From: Pedobacter sp. B4-66
Lineage (GTDB): Bacteria > Bacteroidota > Bacteroidia > Sphingobacteriales > Sphingobacteriaceae
Assembly: GCF_018492665.1 (NCBI RefSeq)
Contig: NZ_JAFVME010000005.1
Coordinates: 186,001 to 250,000 of the forward strand
Reading direction: 5' to 3'
Length of the DNA: 64,000 bases
Shown here piece after piece: positions 24,638-35,900 of this stretch. The position numbers and the translations under genes were made by a program. Position 1 is the stretch's first letter. Every line of letters starts with the position of its first letter. Under the pieces are notes generated by a model. That model had not been told where the DNA came from and did not search any database. It saw only the letters and a program-made list of their open reading frames with translations.

Positions 24638-27600
24638 AATTGATCCAATCTACACTTATTAAATCTCTATTCGGTTGGGTATTTTTTACAAACACGAAAT
24701 AAAGATCATGCTTACCTCCCGGATTTTTTATAGCAGCACTTAGTTCCGTATACTTCTCCCAGTTACCTGTTTTGGTAAAATCGACAGTACTAATCACCTC
24801 ACCTTTTGGCGAATCAATATGAACTTCAATAGTTCCATTACGGTTTGCCGAGGCATAGTAATAAGTAAGCTTATCAATATTTCTTAAGTCGATGTTTTTT
24901 AGCACGAAATAAGACTTATTATGAATGCTACCTACGTACGTATCACTTTTATCTACATTGTGAAACACATCAGCATCCTCTGCCTGTACTTTTGCAGGAC
25001 GCAATACAATCGTTTCCTTTTTTGTTAACGGGGTTATTGCCCCACCTTTATCGGTATAAGAAGCAGAGAAAATATACCTGCCCTGATCCTTATTACCCAA
25101 ATGCTGTTTTAATGCTACAGATCCTTGTTGTGGTAGTGCAACATTGGTCTTTTTAGCATTTAAACTTAAAATATACTTAACAATCTCAGTTGCATCGTCA
25201 TTAGAAATCTGAGGGTGCGCACTCATCGCATGCTCTCCCCAAACACCACCACCACCAACAATAATCTTTTTAGCCAAAAGGCCTACAGCCTCTTTGTTAC
25301 CAGAATAATGTTGAGCAACCTGCATAAATGACGGACCAACTGATTTGCCATTTATCTGATGACAAGCCTTACAATCGCTTTTAGCAACTAATGATTTACC
25401 GAAATTATATGTTGGCGAAATCTCCTGATGGCCTATCAGTGCCTGGTTGCTTTCTACTTTGGCAATAAAGTCAAGATTCACTTTTACTTTCTTTGCATCT
25501 ATAACCTTATCCTCGTTATCCTTCACATCAACTTTATAATTAAAGTTAGTAGCCTTAGGGAAAAAGAAAGAACTATTGTTTGTTGTATTTATTGCTACCT
25601 GAGGCATAGTATTACCTACTTTAATCACAACTGTGTCTAGTCCACTTTTACCAGCTAGATCTGTTACTTTTAAAATGGCTTTATAGATGCCATTTTTTTG
25701 GAATGTATAAGTAACATTTTGGTCTGTTGATGCTACCTTATCCCCCTCAAAACGCCATTCGTACGATAATTTATCATCGTCATCATTATCAAAGCTTTTT
25801 GAATTAAAGACAACCTTATATGGTGCAATTCCAATAGTATCTTTAGTCTCAATTTTAGCAATCGGAGCACGATTTCCACCATTGTAATCAATACGAACCA
25901 AACGGGCATCAACATTGTCTATACCGTAAACAGATCCATATTCTAACATATAAAACGATCCTTCCGGACCAACCTCTATATCAATAGGACGTCTGAAATC
26001 ACCGTTAGTTTCCATGAAAGGTTCCATACGTACATAGTTTTGGTTTTCATCCAGGCGTACAGCAAACACCCAGTTTCTCATCCAATCGTACATAAACAAA
26101 GCTTTATCATAATACTCAGGGAATTTCGTATCAGATTTAAGCGCTGCATTATAATGATAAACAGGGCCACCCATAGCACATCTACCACCCTGCCCTAAAG
26201 CAGGAAACTCTTCTGACCTATTGTAAGGATACCACACCATAGCTTTGGTTGGCGGAGGAAGGACTTTCGCTCCTGTATTATACGGTGAATTGTTAGTTGC
26301 TCCATTGATGTCAAAAAGTGGACCTACCTTCAAGGTTGCTCCTTTCGCTCTTGTCGCAAAGTCTACTTCTTTGTAAGGTTTACTATCTCCTACAAAATAT
26401 GGCCAACCAAAATTCCCCGCTTTTTTTGCCTGATTAAATTCATCATAACCACGTGGCCCTTGTAAGCCGTCCTCGCCAGAATCCGGTCCAACTTCGCCCC
26501 AGTACACGATCCCTGTTTCTGCATCCACAGACATCCTATAGGGATTGCGACAACCCATTACATAAATTTCAGGGCGAGTTTTCGGCGTTCCTTTAGCAAA
26601 TAAGTTTCCTTCAGGAATAGTATAACTCCCGTCTGCTTCAGGATGAATACGCAAAATCTTACCACGTAGGTCATTTGTATTTCCAGCAGAACGTTCTGCA
26701 CTATATACTAACCTGTTGTCCATTCTATCTATAGGAGCAAAACCATCCGATTCAAAAGGGACAGTATTATCTCCTGTTGAAATGTATAGGTTTTTATGTT
26801 TATCCCAAGCTAAAGAACCACCAGTGTGAGCACTTACTTCAAGATCAATTGGCACCTCTATTATAATCTTTTCAGATTTAAGATCAAGTTCATTTTCCTT
26901 ACTGATTTTAAAACGAGAAATATGTTGCTTGTACTTATCACCTGTTGAAGCTGTATAGAAGAAATACAAATAGCTATTGGTTGCAAAATCTGGGTCGATG
27001 GTGATTCCCAATAAACCATTAAGGTATTTATCTACCGCTTTAACAGGGAATTTATAAACCAATGTTGTTTTCTTATCTGTAGGATCATATACATAAAAAT
27101 TACCAGCACGCTCTATAAAGAATACTCTTCCATCCGGAGCTACAGATAATTCCATAGGCTCATTTAAATCATTAGATAATACTGTTTTAGTAAAACGATT
27201 ATCTTCTGGTTTTTTAACCGCGTACGCTTTAGAATAATCCAAAGTTACATTGCTACCAATCGCATACTTAATACCGCCCAAAAGATGCTTTAAAAATAAT
27301 GGCTCACTAAAGCTTTCATCTGTATGTCCGCCACCAGTGTAAAAAGCACGACCACCATCAAATTCATGATACCATGCAATAGGATGATTATCTCCATTTT
27401 CTCCCCCCTCGTAAGTACTTTCATCAAGTTTAGCAACAACTTTTAGGCCTCCCTGGATGCTCTTATAATTATACCACTCATCTGTACGCTCCCATCTTTT
27501 AGGCAATCCTTTAGTAGATAAATGTGTTGTATCAATAACATCTATAGTTGCCTTACGCACATTTGAATTACTTGGATGACTCATAAAATAGGCTCCAACA

Positions 27601-28046
27601 AGCTTATTGTACCAAGGCCAATCGTATTCAGTATCAGCAGCAGCATGAACTCCGGCATAACCACCTCCAGATTGAATGTATCTTTCAAAAGCCACCTGCT
27701 CATCAGAGTTTAACACATTCATTGTTGTGCTTAAGAAAATTACAGCACTATAGTTTTTTAAACTATCTTGAACAAAGTAGGCTGCGTTTTTAGTCGTGTC
27801 AACAATAAAGTTATTCTCTTTACCTAGCTTTTGTATCGCAGCAATACCTGCCGGAATAGAAGAATGGTAAAAGCCTTTGGTTTTTGAAAACACCAGAATT
27901 CGTGAAGGCTTTACTGGCGTGGCAATGGCAGAAATAGGAGTAGAAGGCGTTTTAGGCACTACCGTTTTACAAGCATAAAATACAACAGAAGCACAAACTG
28001 TTGAAAATACAGCAAGAGAAATTTTAAAGTATTTAGTTTTAATCAT
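24630..28046 (-). CDS. ThuA / PQQ-type sugar dehydrogenase / PKD / cytochrome c / CBM6-like fusion lipoprotein
   Basis: 1138 residues. The lipobox is FYAC with C26. Domains in order: ThuA-like (about 48-265, SRILVFSKTKGFYHSS, GGGYAGVHAAADTEYDW, FYTGGGHTDESF); glucose/sorbosone dehydrogenase propeller (about 275-720, GLLGITIDPDF, GCRNPYRMSVD, RGYDEFNQAKKAGNFGWPYFVGD); PKD domain (about 735-820); cytochrome c with CKACHQ near 890 and the Met ligand in EHAMSAHPQ; and a C-terminal carbohydrate-binding CBM6-like domain (about 1005-1138). It could oxidise a sugar at the cell surface and pass electrons to its own haem. Cofactor and substrate are inferred only. Confidence 0.85.
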   Translation of the reverse strand: MIKTKYFKISLAVFSTVCASVVFYACKTVVPKTPSTPISAIATPVKPSRILVFSKTKGFYHSSIPAGIAAIQKLGKENNFIVDTTKNAAYFVQDSLKNYSAVIFLSTTMNVLNSDEQVAFERYIQSGGGYAGVHAAADTEYDWPWYNKLVGAYFMSHPSNSNVRKATIDVIDTTHLSTKGLPKRWERTDEWYNYKSIQGGLKVVAKLDESTYEGGENGDNHPIAWYHEFDGGRAFYTGGGHTDESFSEPLFLKHLLGGIKYAIGSNVTLDYSKAYAVKKPEDNRFTKTVLSNDLNEPMELSVAPDGRVFFIERAGNFYVYDPTDKKTTLVYKFPVKAVDKYLNGLLGITIDPDFATNSYLYFFYTASTGDKYKQHISRFKISKENELDLKSEKIIIEVPIDLEVSAHTGGSLAWDKHKNLYISTGDNTVPFESDGFAPIDRMDNRLVYSAERSAGNTNDLRGKILRIHPEADGSYTIPEGNLFAKGTPKTRPEIYVMGCRNPYRMSVDAETGIVYWGEVGPDSGEDGLQGPRGYDEFNQAKKAGNFGWPYFVGDSKPYKEVDFATRAKGATLKVGPLFDINGATNNSPYNTGAKVLPPPTKAMVWYPYNRSEEFPALGQGGRCAMGGPVYHYNAALKSDTKFPEYYDKALFMYDWMRNWVFAVRLDENQNYVRMEPFMETNGDFRRPIDIEVGPEGSFYMLEYGSVYGIDNVDARLVRIDYNGGNRAPIAKIETKDTIGIAPYKVVFNSKSFDNDDDDKLSYEWRFEGDKVASTDQNVTYTFQKNGIYKAILKVTDLAGKSGLDTVVIKVGNTMPQVAINTTNNSSFFFPKATNFNYKVDVKDNEDKVIDAKKVKVNLDFIAKVESNQALIGHQEISPTYNFGKSLVAKSDCKACHQINGKSVGPSFMQVAQHYSGNKEAVGLLAKKIIVGGGGVWGEHAMSAHPQISNDDATEIVKYILSLNAKKTNVALPQQGSVALKQHLGNKDQGRYIFSASYTDKGGAITPLTKKETIVLRPAKVQAEDADVFHNVDKSDTYVGSIHNKSYFVLKNIDLRNIDKLTYYYASANRNGTIEVHIDSPKGEVISTVDFTKTGNWEKYTELSAAIKNPGGKHDLYFVFVKNTQPNRDLISVDWINFE

Positions 28047-28106
28047 AAAGGAATTTGGTTAATGTGGCCCTCCACCAAAAGAATTTTAAGGAGAACCTAT
28101 GAATTA

Positions 28107-28226
28107 ATGAGCGTTCTAATTACTGAAGAAACTTTGGTTAACTACTCACAATCACTGGGTTTAGGTTATCAATACAGGTCATTTAGAAGTAAACTTAGCA
28201 ATTATATTGAAAAAGATTTCAACTAA
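28107..28226 (+). CDS. Possible 39-codon small ORF
   Basis: ATG at 28107 to TAA at 28224-28226 encodes 39 residues of mixed composition (MSVLITEETL...). An AAGGAGA-like purine run lies 12-18 bp upstream, but a two-codon ATG-AAT-TAA lies between. No homologue is recognised. It may be chance or the remnant of a gene. Confidence 0.2.
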   Translation: MSVLITEETLVNYSQSLGLGYQYRSFRSKLSNYIEKDFN

Positions 28227-28420
28227 TGTCAGATAGTTTGGGCTTGGCATCTGATTACAGAGATTAGGATACCTCCACTTTTTCATCTCTCAAAATTCTC
28301 AAACTGAAAAACCCCCAATGAACCGACTGACAATTAAACAATTAGATTAAATATTCATCTAAATTTAATATACTAATTCTTATAAATTCATTAAATTGTA
28401 TCACATTTAATTTCAACCCT
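28227..28420. other. Intergenic region with no recognised element
   Basis: AT-rich sequence before the lipoprotein at 28421. No convincing TAnnTTTG or hairpin was seen. Confidence 0.5.
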
Positions 28421-29032
28421 ATGCTGAAAAAGACACTAATAGCAGGCATGGCATTTTTAATGCTCTCTTGTGGTAATCAAAAAAAAGAAGAAAGTGATTC
28501 TGGTGCTGGCAATCTTATCGACAATGTTAGCAATCTGAATAAGGTAGCCAAATCTGCAGATAAGATGGAAGAATTGTCTACCAAGCTAAAAAAACTAACT
28601 CCCTTAACAAACGACGAACTTAAAGCTGCAGTTCCCGAAACGATCGACGGATTGAAAAGAAAGAGCTTTAGTGCCGGAGGTTACGCCGTAACCGGTCTGA
28701 GTACAATTGAAGCAGAGTACGGTGATGATATTAAATATGTAAAAGTGGGCATTATTGATGGCGCAGGTGACTCTGGAAGTGCGATCATTTCCTTAATGGC
28801 CATGACATTAAGTATGGACAAAGAATCAGAGTCTAATGGAACTGTATCTAAAACGGTAGACGTTAATGGCATTCGTTCAATAACTGAGGAAACCAAATCT
28901 GAAAACTCAGTTAGCTCATCCATCAAATTCCTTCATAAAGACAGGTATTCTGTAAGCTTAGATGGAACTGGATATACGCTTCAGGAATTAGAATCATTCC
29001 TCAAAAGTGTAAAACTTGACGAATTAAAATAA
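28421..29032 (+). CDS. Small lipoprotein of unknown function
   Basis: 203 residues with lipobox FLMLSCGN (Cys near 17), then a helical segment (about 35-70), then a domain with alternating strands (YAVTGLSTIEAEYGDD, KYVKVGIIDGAGDSG). No family recognised. Anchored in the envelope. Followed by a strong bidirectional terminator shared with the convergent next gene. Confidence 0.65.
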   Translation: MLKKTLIAGMAFLMLSCGNQKKEESDSGAGNLIDNVSNLNKVAKSADKMEELSTKLKKLTPLTNDELKAAVPETIDGLKRKSFSAGGYAVTGLSTIEAEYGDDIKYVKVGIIDGAGDSGSAIISLMAMTLSMDKESESNGTVSKTVDVNGIRSITEETKSENSVSSSIKFLHKDRYSVSLDGTGYTLQELESFLKSVKLDELK

Positions 29033-29049
29033 TTTGTATAACACAGCTG

Positions 29050-29097
29050 TCAATTAAGAAGCCTTTAGACGAATAATTCTAAAGGCTTCTTAATTGA
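29050..29097. terminator. Bidirectional terminator, perfect 20-bp stem
   Basis: 29050-29069 and 29078-29097 are exact reverse complements, with an 8-base loop. It separates two convergent genes ending at 29032 and 29107. Confidence 0.8.
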
Positions 29098-29106
29098 TCC
29101 CTATAT

Positions 29107-29445
29107 TTAACCTGCGTTATAAACATAGAACTTCTTATCTCTTATGGGCTGTCCTTTTATCTCTAAATACTGTCCTTTTTTGTCTCTTGTGCTTTTTATC
29201 ACGAATGGCTCATCACTCGCTTTACATGCATCATAAGCTAGTTTTAGGCGGTCAATATGTGTATCGGCACCCACTTTCCATTTTTTACCCGAATACCAAA
29301 AATAAGCAGAAAAATTTCTTGTGCTTCCTCGCATTTTTCCATCAAGCCTAATATGAGTTGGATTTAATTCTTTGTATGGAAGAACTCCTTTAACATAAAA
29401 CTCACTAAAATCTTTATATTCCGGAATAACGTTTATTGTACTCAT
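29107..29445 (-). CDS. Hypothetical 112-residue protein
   Basis: No signal peptide or membrane helix. A strand-rich central part contains RLDGKMRGSTRNFSAYFWYSGKKWKVG. Not recognised. It is convergent with the lipoprotein at 28421-29032 and has a credible composition and its own terminator, so it is likely real. Confidence 0.5.
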   Translation of the reverse strand: MSTINVIPEYKDFSEFYVKGVLPYKELNPTHIRLDGKMRGSTRNFSAYFWYSGKKWKVGADTHIDRLKLAYDACKASDEPFVIKSTRDKKGQYLEIKGQPIRDKKFYVYNAG

Positions 29446-29600
29446 AATTAATTTTTGTGCAATTTACATCAAATCCTATTCTGGTAATAATTTTAGAGAC
29501 ATTATTGTTTTGTTTCATCAAATCTCCCCCTATGGTAATAGTTGCTGAATGATAAATTCATGGAATAAATGCTTATATTGAACTATTAACCATTCTCAAT

Positions 29601-31901
29601 ATGAAACCCTATTTAACCCTCTTAATCACTCTAACGGCAATAAGCTATGGCTTTTCACAACAGCTACAGGTTGCCAAAAACAAAACTTTTGAAATCACTA
29701 GTCGTACTATCGATACTTTAGTCGCCAAATCTGATGAATCATTTACTTATGCATTTCGATCATTAGGCAAAAGCTCGGAAGGCAACAATATTTTTGAGTG
29801 CAAAATTGTAAAAGCATTAATCAAGAGTGACAAAAAGGTATTGCTGAACACCGACTCGCTAAAAAAGACTAATTTCATGTCAACAGGCGTACTCTTTCCT
29901 ATTGCCATGCTCAACAAGCCTTTCACAGTAACTTTAAATAACAAAGGAAAGATAATTAGTATAGACCAATTGCAAGAACAATTAAAATCTACTCTTAGCA
30001 CATGGAACTTAAATCCTGAAATTGAACAACAACTACTAAACAATGCAGGTGATGGTTTTACGGCGCAGATGCAAGGCCTATTCTACCAATTCCCTGACAA
30101 AGCATTAACAACTCAAAGCGCTTGGGAAAATAAAGACACAGGTACCAAGTTCAAGATCGTCGCAAACAAGGCGGGGGTGCTGAAACTAAATACGTCAGAA
30201 ACACGCAAAGATGGGTCAACCACCAATTCAAAATATTCATTTGATTCAAAAACAGGTTTAATTCTTAACGAATTCTCCAAAACCAATTTTGCATCAAAAG
30301 TTCCAGACTTCTCATCGGGTACAGAAAAAACAAAGCAGGCTGAGGTCATCACAATGAAAAAACTAAGCAATACAACAACCATTGTCAAACCAGATTCCAC
30401 TTGGATGGATATGGCTGTTAAGCTGAGCTACTGGAGCAATGAATTGAAAACCCGGGGGGAATATGATTCTTTAAAAGTCAAAAAGACCTTAGAAACTTTC
30501 AATCCCAAATTCAAAAACGATGCTTATTATACCGTTAGTAAACTTCGTTTAATCCAGCAAACGGGAAACGACTATAGTTACCAGGTCTATTCGGATGCCC
30601 TAATGGAAACCCCAAACGAGTACCTTAAAGACCAAAACAGTCACCTCCACAACAAGATAGGAACCGCTTTGGATAAAGGAAGTGCAGCAGATGCTTATGC
30701 AGTAAGTAAGTACTTCTACAATACATCTTCATTTACACAGTGGGTTCAACAGTCTTTTGCTCAAAACTTCATTGGTGAGCACGATTATCCTGGACGCAAA
30801 GAAATGGATAGTAAAAGTGCAGAGCTGATTCAGATGTTTATATCCGATAAAAATCCTGTTTACCGCCAAAAAACAAGGGCGTTAAATCTGTGGGTTAAAG
30901 CCAAAGCTGATTCAAAAAATGCGCCGTTACAACTAGCAACCGCAATGGCTTTCAGCAAAATGGGTGACGCCGAAATGAAGGAAGGTAATGGCGGCAGGTA
31001 TGCATTACTGATGTACAACTTGTTGCTGGATGTAAACAAAAAAGAGGCGGCAGATTCATTGTTAAGCTCTGCTATTATAAAACTTCAAAAATACACTACA
31101 GATAGCCTTAACAAGGAGCGCTACGCAATTCAGAACATACTGGCTCACGCTTACTACTTAAAGTTTCTTTCGGTAGTAAAAACAGATTCGACTAAGGCTA
31201 TTGCTTATCTAGCTAAAGCAGCCGAATACTCGCCAAAGAACAATAAAGAGAAAGCTTATGCTAGCTTTTATGATCGGGTTTTCCTAAAATCTAGAGAAAG
31301 CTATCGCGATGACTATATTGACCAGCTCCTCAGTTCAGGCAATGAGCAAGAAGCTTTGAAATTATTGGCTGTCCAAATCAATTCGAGTCCTGAAACTCTT
31401 AGTGATATGCAGAAACGTTTTGAAACAAAGTTTCCTAACCGAAGTTTTAAGACCTTCTTTATGGATCACATTATCTCCACTTGGCAAAATGCACCCGAAT
31501 TTAAGGTAAAGAATATCGATGGCAAGGAACATATACTGTCAGATTTCAAAGACAAATGGCTGGTACTCGATTTTTGGGGAACCTGGTGTGGTCCTTGCAA
31601 GGAAGAATTACCAGACGTGAATAAATTCTATACAGAATTGACAGAGGGCAAGCATGGCGATTCAAATTTCCTAAGTGTTGCTTGTTATGATACAGAAGAA
31701 AAAGTAAAAGGCTTTTTGGAATTAAATAAGTATACGATACCCGTAGCAATGTCTGACAATAAGATCGAAAAAGATTATAAAGTTAGTGGATACCCTTCAA
31801 AGATCATTATCTCCCCTGATGGACGTATGCTTAATGTTCAATTTGGTAAGGACTGGAAAGGGATTCTGAAGAAGTTTAATGAAATATATGCAAGCCAATA
31901 A
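29601..31901 (+). CDS. TlpA-like thioredoxin fused to a long N-terminal periplasmic region
   Basis: 766 residues. Signal peptide (about 1-18, YGFSQ), then a beta-rich DUF6263-like region (about 25-260), a helical region, and a C-terminal TlpA-type thioredoxin (about 630-766) with active site WCGPC near 662 in FWGTWCGPCKEELP. The cis-Pro loop is in SGYPSKIII. It probably reduces or exchanges disulfides in periplasmic proteins; the N-terminal part may bind a partner or substrate. A paralogue with the same layout lies at 40996-43347. Confidence 0.75.
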   Translation: MKPYLTLLITLTAISYGFSQQLQVAKNKTFEITSRTIDTLVAKSDESFTYAFRSLGKSSEGNNIFECKIVKALIKSDKKVLLNTDSLKKTNFMSTGVLFPIAMLNKPFTVTLNNKGKIISIDQLQEQLKSTLSTWNLNPEIEQQLLNNAGDGFTAQMQGLFYQFPDKALTTQSAWENKDTGTKFKIVANKAGVLKLNTSETRKDGSTTNSKYSFDSKTGLILNEFSKTNFASKVPDFSSGTEKTKQAEVITMKKLSNTTTIVKPDSTWMDMAVKLSYWSNELKTRGEYDSLKVKKTLETFNPKFKNDAYYTVSKLRLIQQTGNDYSYQVYSDALMETPNEYLKDQNSHLHNKIGTALDKGSAADAYAVSKYFYNTSSFTQWVQQSFAQNFIGEHDYPGRKEMDSKSAELIQMFISDKNPVYRQKTRALNLWVKAKADSKNAPLQLATAMAFSKMGDAEMKEGNGGRYALLMYNLLLDVNKKEAADSLLSSAIIKLQKYTTDSLNKERYAIQNILAHAYYLKFLSVVKTDSTKAIAYLAKAAEYSPKNNKEKAYASFYDRVFLKSRESYRDDYIDQLLSSGNEQEALKLLAVQINSSPETLSDMQKRFETKFPNRSFKTFFMDHIISTWQNAPEFKVKNIDGKEHILSDFKDKWLVLDFWGTWCGPCKEELPDVNKFYTELTEGKHGDSNFLSVACYDTEEKVKGFLELNKYTIPVAMSDNKIEKDYKVSGYPSKIIISPDGRMLNVQFGKDWKGILKKFNEIYASQ

Positions 31902-31936
31902 TGGACACAGAGTAATCGGCATCTCTGTATAAAAAT

Positions 31937-31967
31937 TTAAAAGCCAGCAAAAGCTGCTGGCTTTTAA
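31937..31967 (+). terminator. Rho-independent terminator after the TlpA-like gene
   Basis: A 13-bp perfect stem (31937-31949 with 31955-31967), loop AAAGC, with a T-rich right arm. Confidence 0.75.
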
Positions 31968-32070
31968 TCCTTTTTAGGTTTTTCTGTGAGCTGATATGAC
32001 CCGATACTCAACTTTAAAGAACCGACAATTATCGCTCTAAAATAGAAATCAGATCTCCACACCCGTACAA

Positions 32071-32895
32071 TTAGCGGGGAAACAGCTGAACAAGATCATA
32101 AAATAACAGAAAGAAACTTTTCCCAGTACCCGGTATCTTATTCAAGTAGATGCTCTGGACCTTACCCGGAGAAACACCATCGTATGGTAATTCCATATTG
32201 ACCGTACTATAGTCCCTGTTTTTATTGACGTAGTATTCTTTGGTCTTTGCATCTCTAATCACGACAATCGGATAAAGTTCGGTGCCACTTTGCTGTGGGG
32301 TTACTATTGGCACTTGAACTTTAAGGTAAGGTGTCCATTCTCCAGGCTTAACATTTTCGGCTATTGGGATTGTAGTGGTATTTACCACTACAATGGGATC
32401 TGGCTTGGTACTGTCATAATAGTACTCAAGTACATCGATGTTAATGTCTACTGGCGAAGAACCTCCAGAGGGATCCACATAAAAATTCGCGGTATACTCA
32501 TCTCCCTGTGGATCCGGGTAATTGTAGCCCTTGCTGAACTTCAGCCCGTCGAAATAAAACTCAGGAACAACATTTTGCTTGTCATTGATGTTAAATGTTT
32601 GGCGATAGATGGTCTCCCCACTACTTTTTCTTCTCAATTCCATGTTGATCTCGTCCTTTTCAAAGGCAAGCTGGTTCTGAAAAGATACAGTCCTAACTTG
32701 CCCGTAATAGTCCCGCATTTTAACACCATCAAAATATTGTTCAAGGGTATCGCCTACAACAAAACCGCTTATGCTAAATTCTTTGTTAATAGCTTTTATT
32801 TTCGGCATTATATGAGTACCATCTTTTTCGCACGCACTGAACAGGAATATAGGCAGAATAGCTGCCAGGTAAATTATTTTAAATGTTTTGATCAT
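32071..32895 (-). CDS. Lipoprotein downstream of the STN-TonB receptor
   Basis: 274 residues with a lipobox (FLFSAC, Cys near 22) and a beta-strand-rich body (ISGFVVGDTLEQYFDG, PEFYFDGLKFSKGYNY). Family not recognised. It lies 12 bp downstream of the receptor gene on the same strand, so it is probably the receptor's surface or periplasmic partner, as SusD-like or DUF4374 proteins are in other loci. Confidence 0.6.
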   Translation of the reverse strand: MIKTFKIIYLAAILPIFLFSACEKDGTHIMPKIKAINKEFSISGFVVGDTLEQYFDGVKMRDYYGQVRTVSFQNQLAFEKDEINMELRRKSSGETIYRQTFNINDKQNVVPEFYFDGLKFSKGYNYPDPQGDEYTANFYVDPSGGSSPVDINIDVLEYYYDSTKPDPIVVVNTTTIPIAENVKPGEWTPYLKVQVPIVTPQQSGTELYPIVVIRDAKTKEYYVNKNRDYSTVNMELPYDGVSPGKVQSIYLNKIPGTGKSFFLLFYDLVQLFPR

Positions 32896-32907
32896 GATAT
32901 ACTTAAA

Positions 32908-35900
32908 TTAGAAATTATAGGATAAAGAAAGACTGAATGTACGACCTGTGTAACGAGTTGATGTTTGTCTGTCACCAACCATCCTGTTTGTAACCGGATC
33001 CATATAACCCTCTTCAAATTTCTCAGAGAAACCAAATTTATATTTGTATTTATCGTTCCATTCCAGGTTAACTTTGCCCTCATTTCCGGGTTTTAGTTCA
33101 TAAGTTGTCGGATCATTGATGAAATAACGTAAAGGAGCATCAAGCAGGTTGCTCATATTTAACTTGGTTTCTAGTTTTCCTTTAAGAAATCTATAGCTGA
33201 TTTGTGCATCCATTTGTGTACGTGGCCTTTCATATTCAACATAAGAGGGTTCTATCCCCGTAATAAAGGTTTTATACCCGGAATGGTTCAAGCTGACGTT
33301 TAAACCTAGTTTTTTGCCCGCGTATTGTATTCCTGCGTTGTACAATATTGGAACTTGTCCATATAAAGCGCGAGGATATTTCATGTATTTGTAATACATC
33401 GTATCGATTCCAGCAGCCGTTTTTTCATATTGTACCTCCCGCGCCCTTACTTCTGATTTTTGAAGAGTAAGGTTGCCGCTAACGTACACATCCTTTAGAA
33501 AAGGAAGTCCATCATACACAAAACCTAAACTTTTACGAAGCTCAAACTCCCATCCTCTTACTTTTGCCCAGTCAGAGTTTGAAATGGTGATATAGCCCCT
33601 GCCATTATTTTCATTGTCTATCCTATAATATTCTGCCGGCTTATCAAAATACTTATAGAAATAGGCTACCGACAAGAGTTCCCCTACACCGGGAAATAGC
33701 TCAATCTTGGCATCGTAATTATCAATAAGCGTACTACTAACCCCGTTGCTTCTCACAACCGATCCGTAGTTAGGGTTGTAACGTGAGAACCTTGAATTTT
33801 CCATCAATCCTGGACGAACAGCTGACTTGGCATAGGATGCACGTAGGTTCAGATCTTTTAAAGGGGAATAAGTAATGTTTGCCGAAGGTAGAAAATACCA
33901 ATCCTTCTTTTCTTCAAAAAAGATCTTACTATTTTTGTCCCTTAGCAAACTGGCAGAGTTCGTTATGGTATCCAGTTTAAAATATTCAGCCCTGGTTCCC
34001 CAAACCACCCTAAGGCCGGGTAACAATTTGTGGTCTAACATTACAAAACCACCTTTATTTATACTTTTAGCTTCAAATTTATTTGAAGTATAATCTTGCT
34101 TGAAGTAGAACAAACTATTTTCGGTATTCTCCATGCTCATATAATTGCCCCAATCCTGAATAGGGATTAGTTCTATAGGGACAATTGAATTTGCCCCTTT
34201 AACGATAGGAAGCACCTCCCAATCGTAAAACGCGTGTTTTTTTAAATAATTAACCCCAGTTTTAAAGACATGTCTGGTTTTACCAAGCTTAAAATCGTAT
34301 GCGGCACTAATCACACCATCAAAATTATTTTCTTTGTAGACATATTCATCGCGGTGCAGCGGACCGGAACCAGGATCGCTTACGGTGCCTGGCTGATAGA
34401 TGTAAAGCACCCTATTTCCAATTTCCTTGGCATTCTGCGAGGCCGATATCGCATCCTGCTCAAGCGATTTTAAAGATGTCCTGGCTAAACCCCATTCAAT
34501 CGTGAGCGATTTAAAACGATGCGTGCCACTTGCTTTGTTTTGCAACAAATCTGTAAACTTAGGCCGGTCATCTTCTAGTATGCCCCCATATTTCATGTCC
34601 ATATCATTTTTCGGAGTTTCAAAACTCCAGCCTGTATAGCGGCTAAACCTATTATCAAATATCCTTGTATATAAATTATAGGTGTTTATCTGGTGGTTTT
34701 CTGTCTTAAATCCCCCATTTAGCAGTAGTCCTAAGGTCGTATTAAAACCATAAATATTCCCCGTGTTTACATCAGTTGGGTCATCTGCCCGCGCAGGCTC
34801 ATGGGCCCAGTCGCCCCGACGCATAGTGGAGACATAATCATTGCTCTGTGTGTTGCGATAACTTACCGAGCCCACAAAACCAAGTTTACGTACTTTAGCT
34901 TCACTAAGCGAATATGCCCTACCCAAACTCAACTGGTAATTTTGTGAAGGCATAGCCTGAAAACTGCGTGTGCCTAAACGCCCGGTTCCTCCTATAAGTT
35001 TATTCTGCTCACCAACCTGTGGCGCTTTGATCTCGTTCTGGCTTTCATCTTTTGTTGGATCAAATTTACCCACAAGGTTCAACAGTCCACTTGGAAAATG
35101 ATTTCTGTTTCCATCATCAAAACCCAGGTAATCGTATTTACCGCGACCATAACCAAGGAAATCTTTCCCGGTGGTACGGCTGTTAAAAGAGGTACCAGCA
35201 CTTATAGACAGAAAATTGCTTTCGGGCACAGATTTGGTGGTAATCTGAACCAAACCTCCAGCAAATCCATAAGGCATATCTGCTGTGATGGACTTAGCCA
35301 CCACGATATTTTCGACCAGATTAGTGGGGATCAGGTTAAACTCAAAGTCGCGCTCCTGTACATCTGTGCTTGGTAGTGTACTTCCGTTAAGCAGCGACAC
35401 ATTGTAACGCTCTGCAATACCGCGGATCACTACTTTTTTATTTTCATTGGTAGATACCCCGGTAATCCGTTTCAGGGTTTCACCCACATGTTTATCCGGC
35501 GTTGCTCCGATCTGCTCTGCAGAGATCCCATCTGAAAGATTGGACAGGTTTTTCTGCTGCGCATATAACCCTGCCACCGATGCTTTTTTATAGGTCGAAG
35601 TTATCGTTACCTCTGACAGGCCTTTTGAATCCGGTTTCATTGAAATATCTAGCGCTGTATTCTCCCCCGCCTTGACTTCAACATCAGTAATACGCTGTTT
35701 TTGGTAGGAGATATAACTGACCTCCAGGGAATAAATCCCTGGTTTAAGACTAATGCTGTACTTACCATCTACGGTAGTTTGTACAGTCTGACCGGTTTCT
35801 ACAATTTTAACAGTTGTACTTGGCATCACATCACCTCTGTCATCTGTAATTTTTCCGGTAATGCGCCCGGGTTGTTGCGGAACAGGTTTAGCATCAATAA

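Noticed and set aside
32290..32925. 211-codon plus-strand ORF
   Set aside because: Antisense to the lipoprotein gene; no recognisable feature and unlikely composition.
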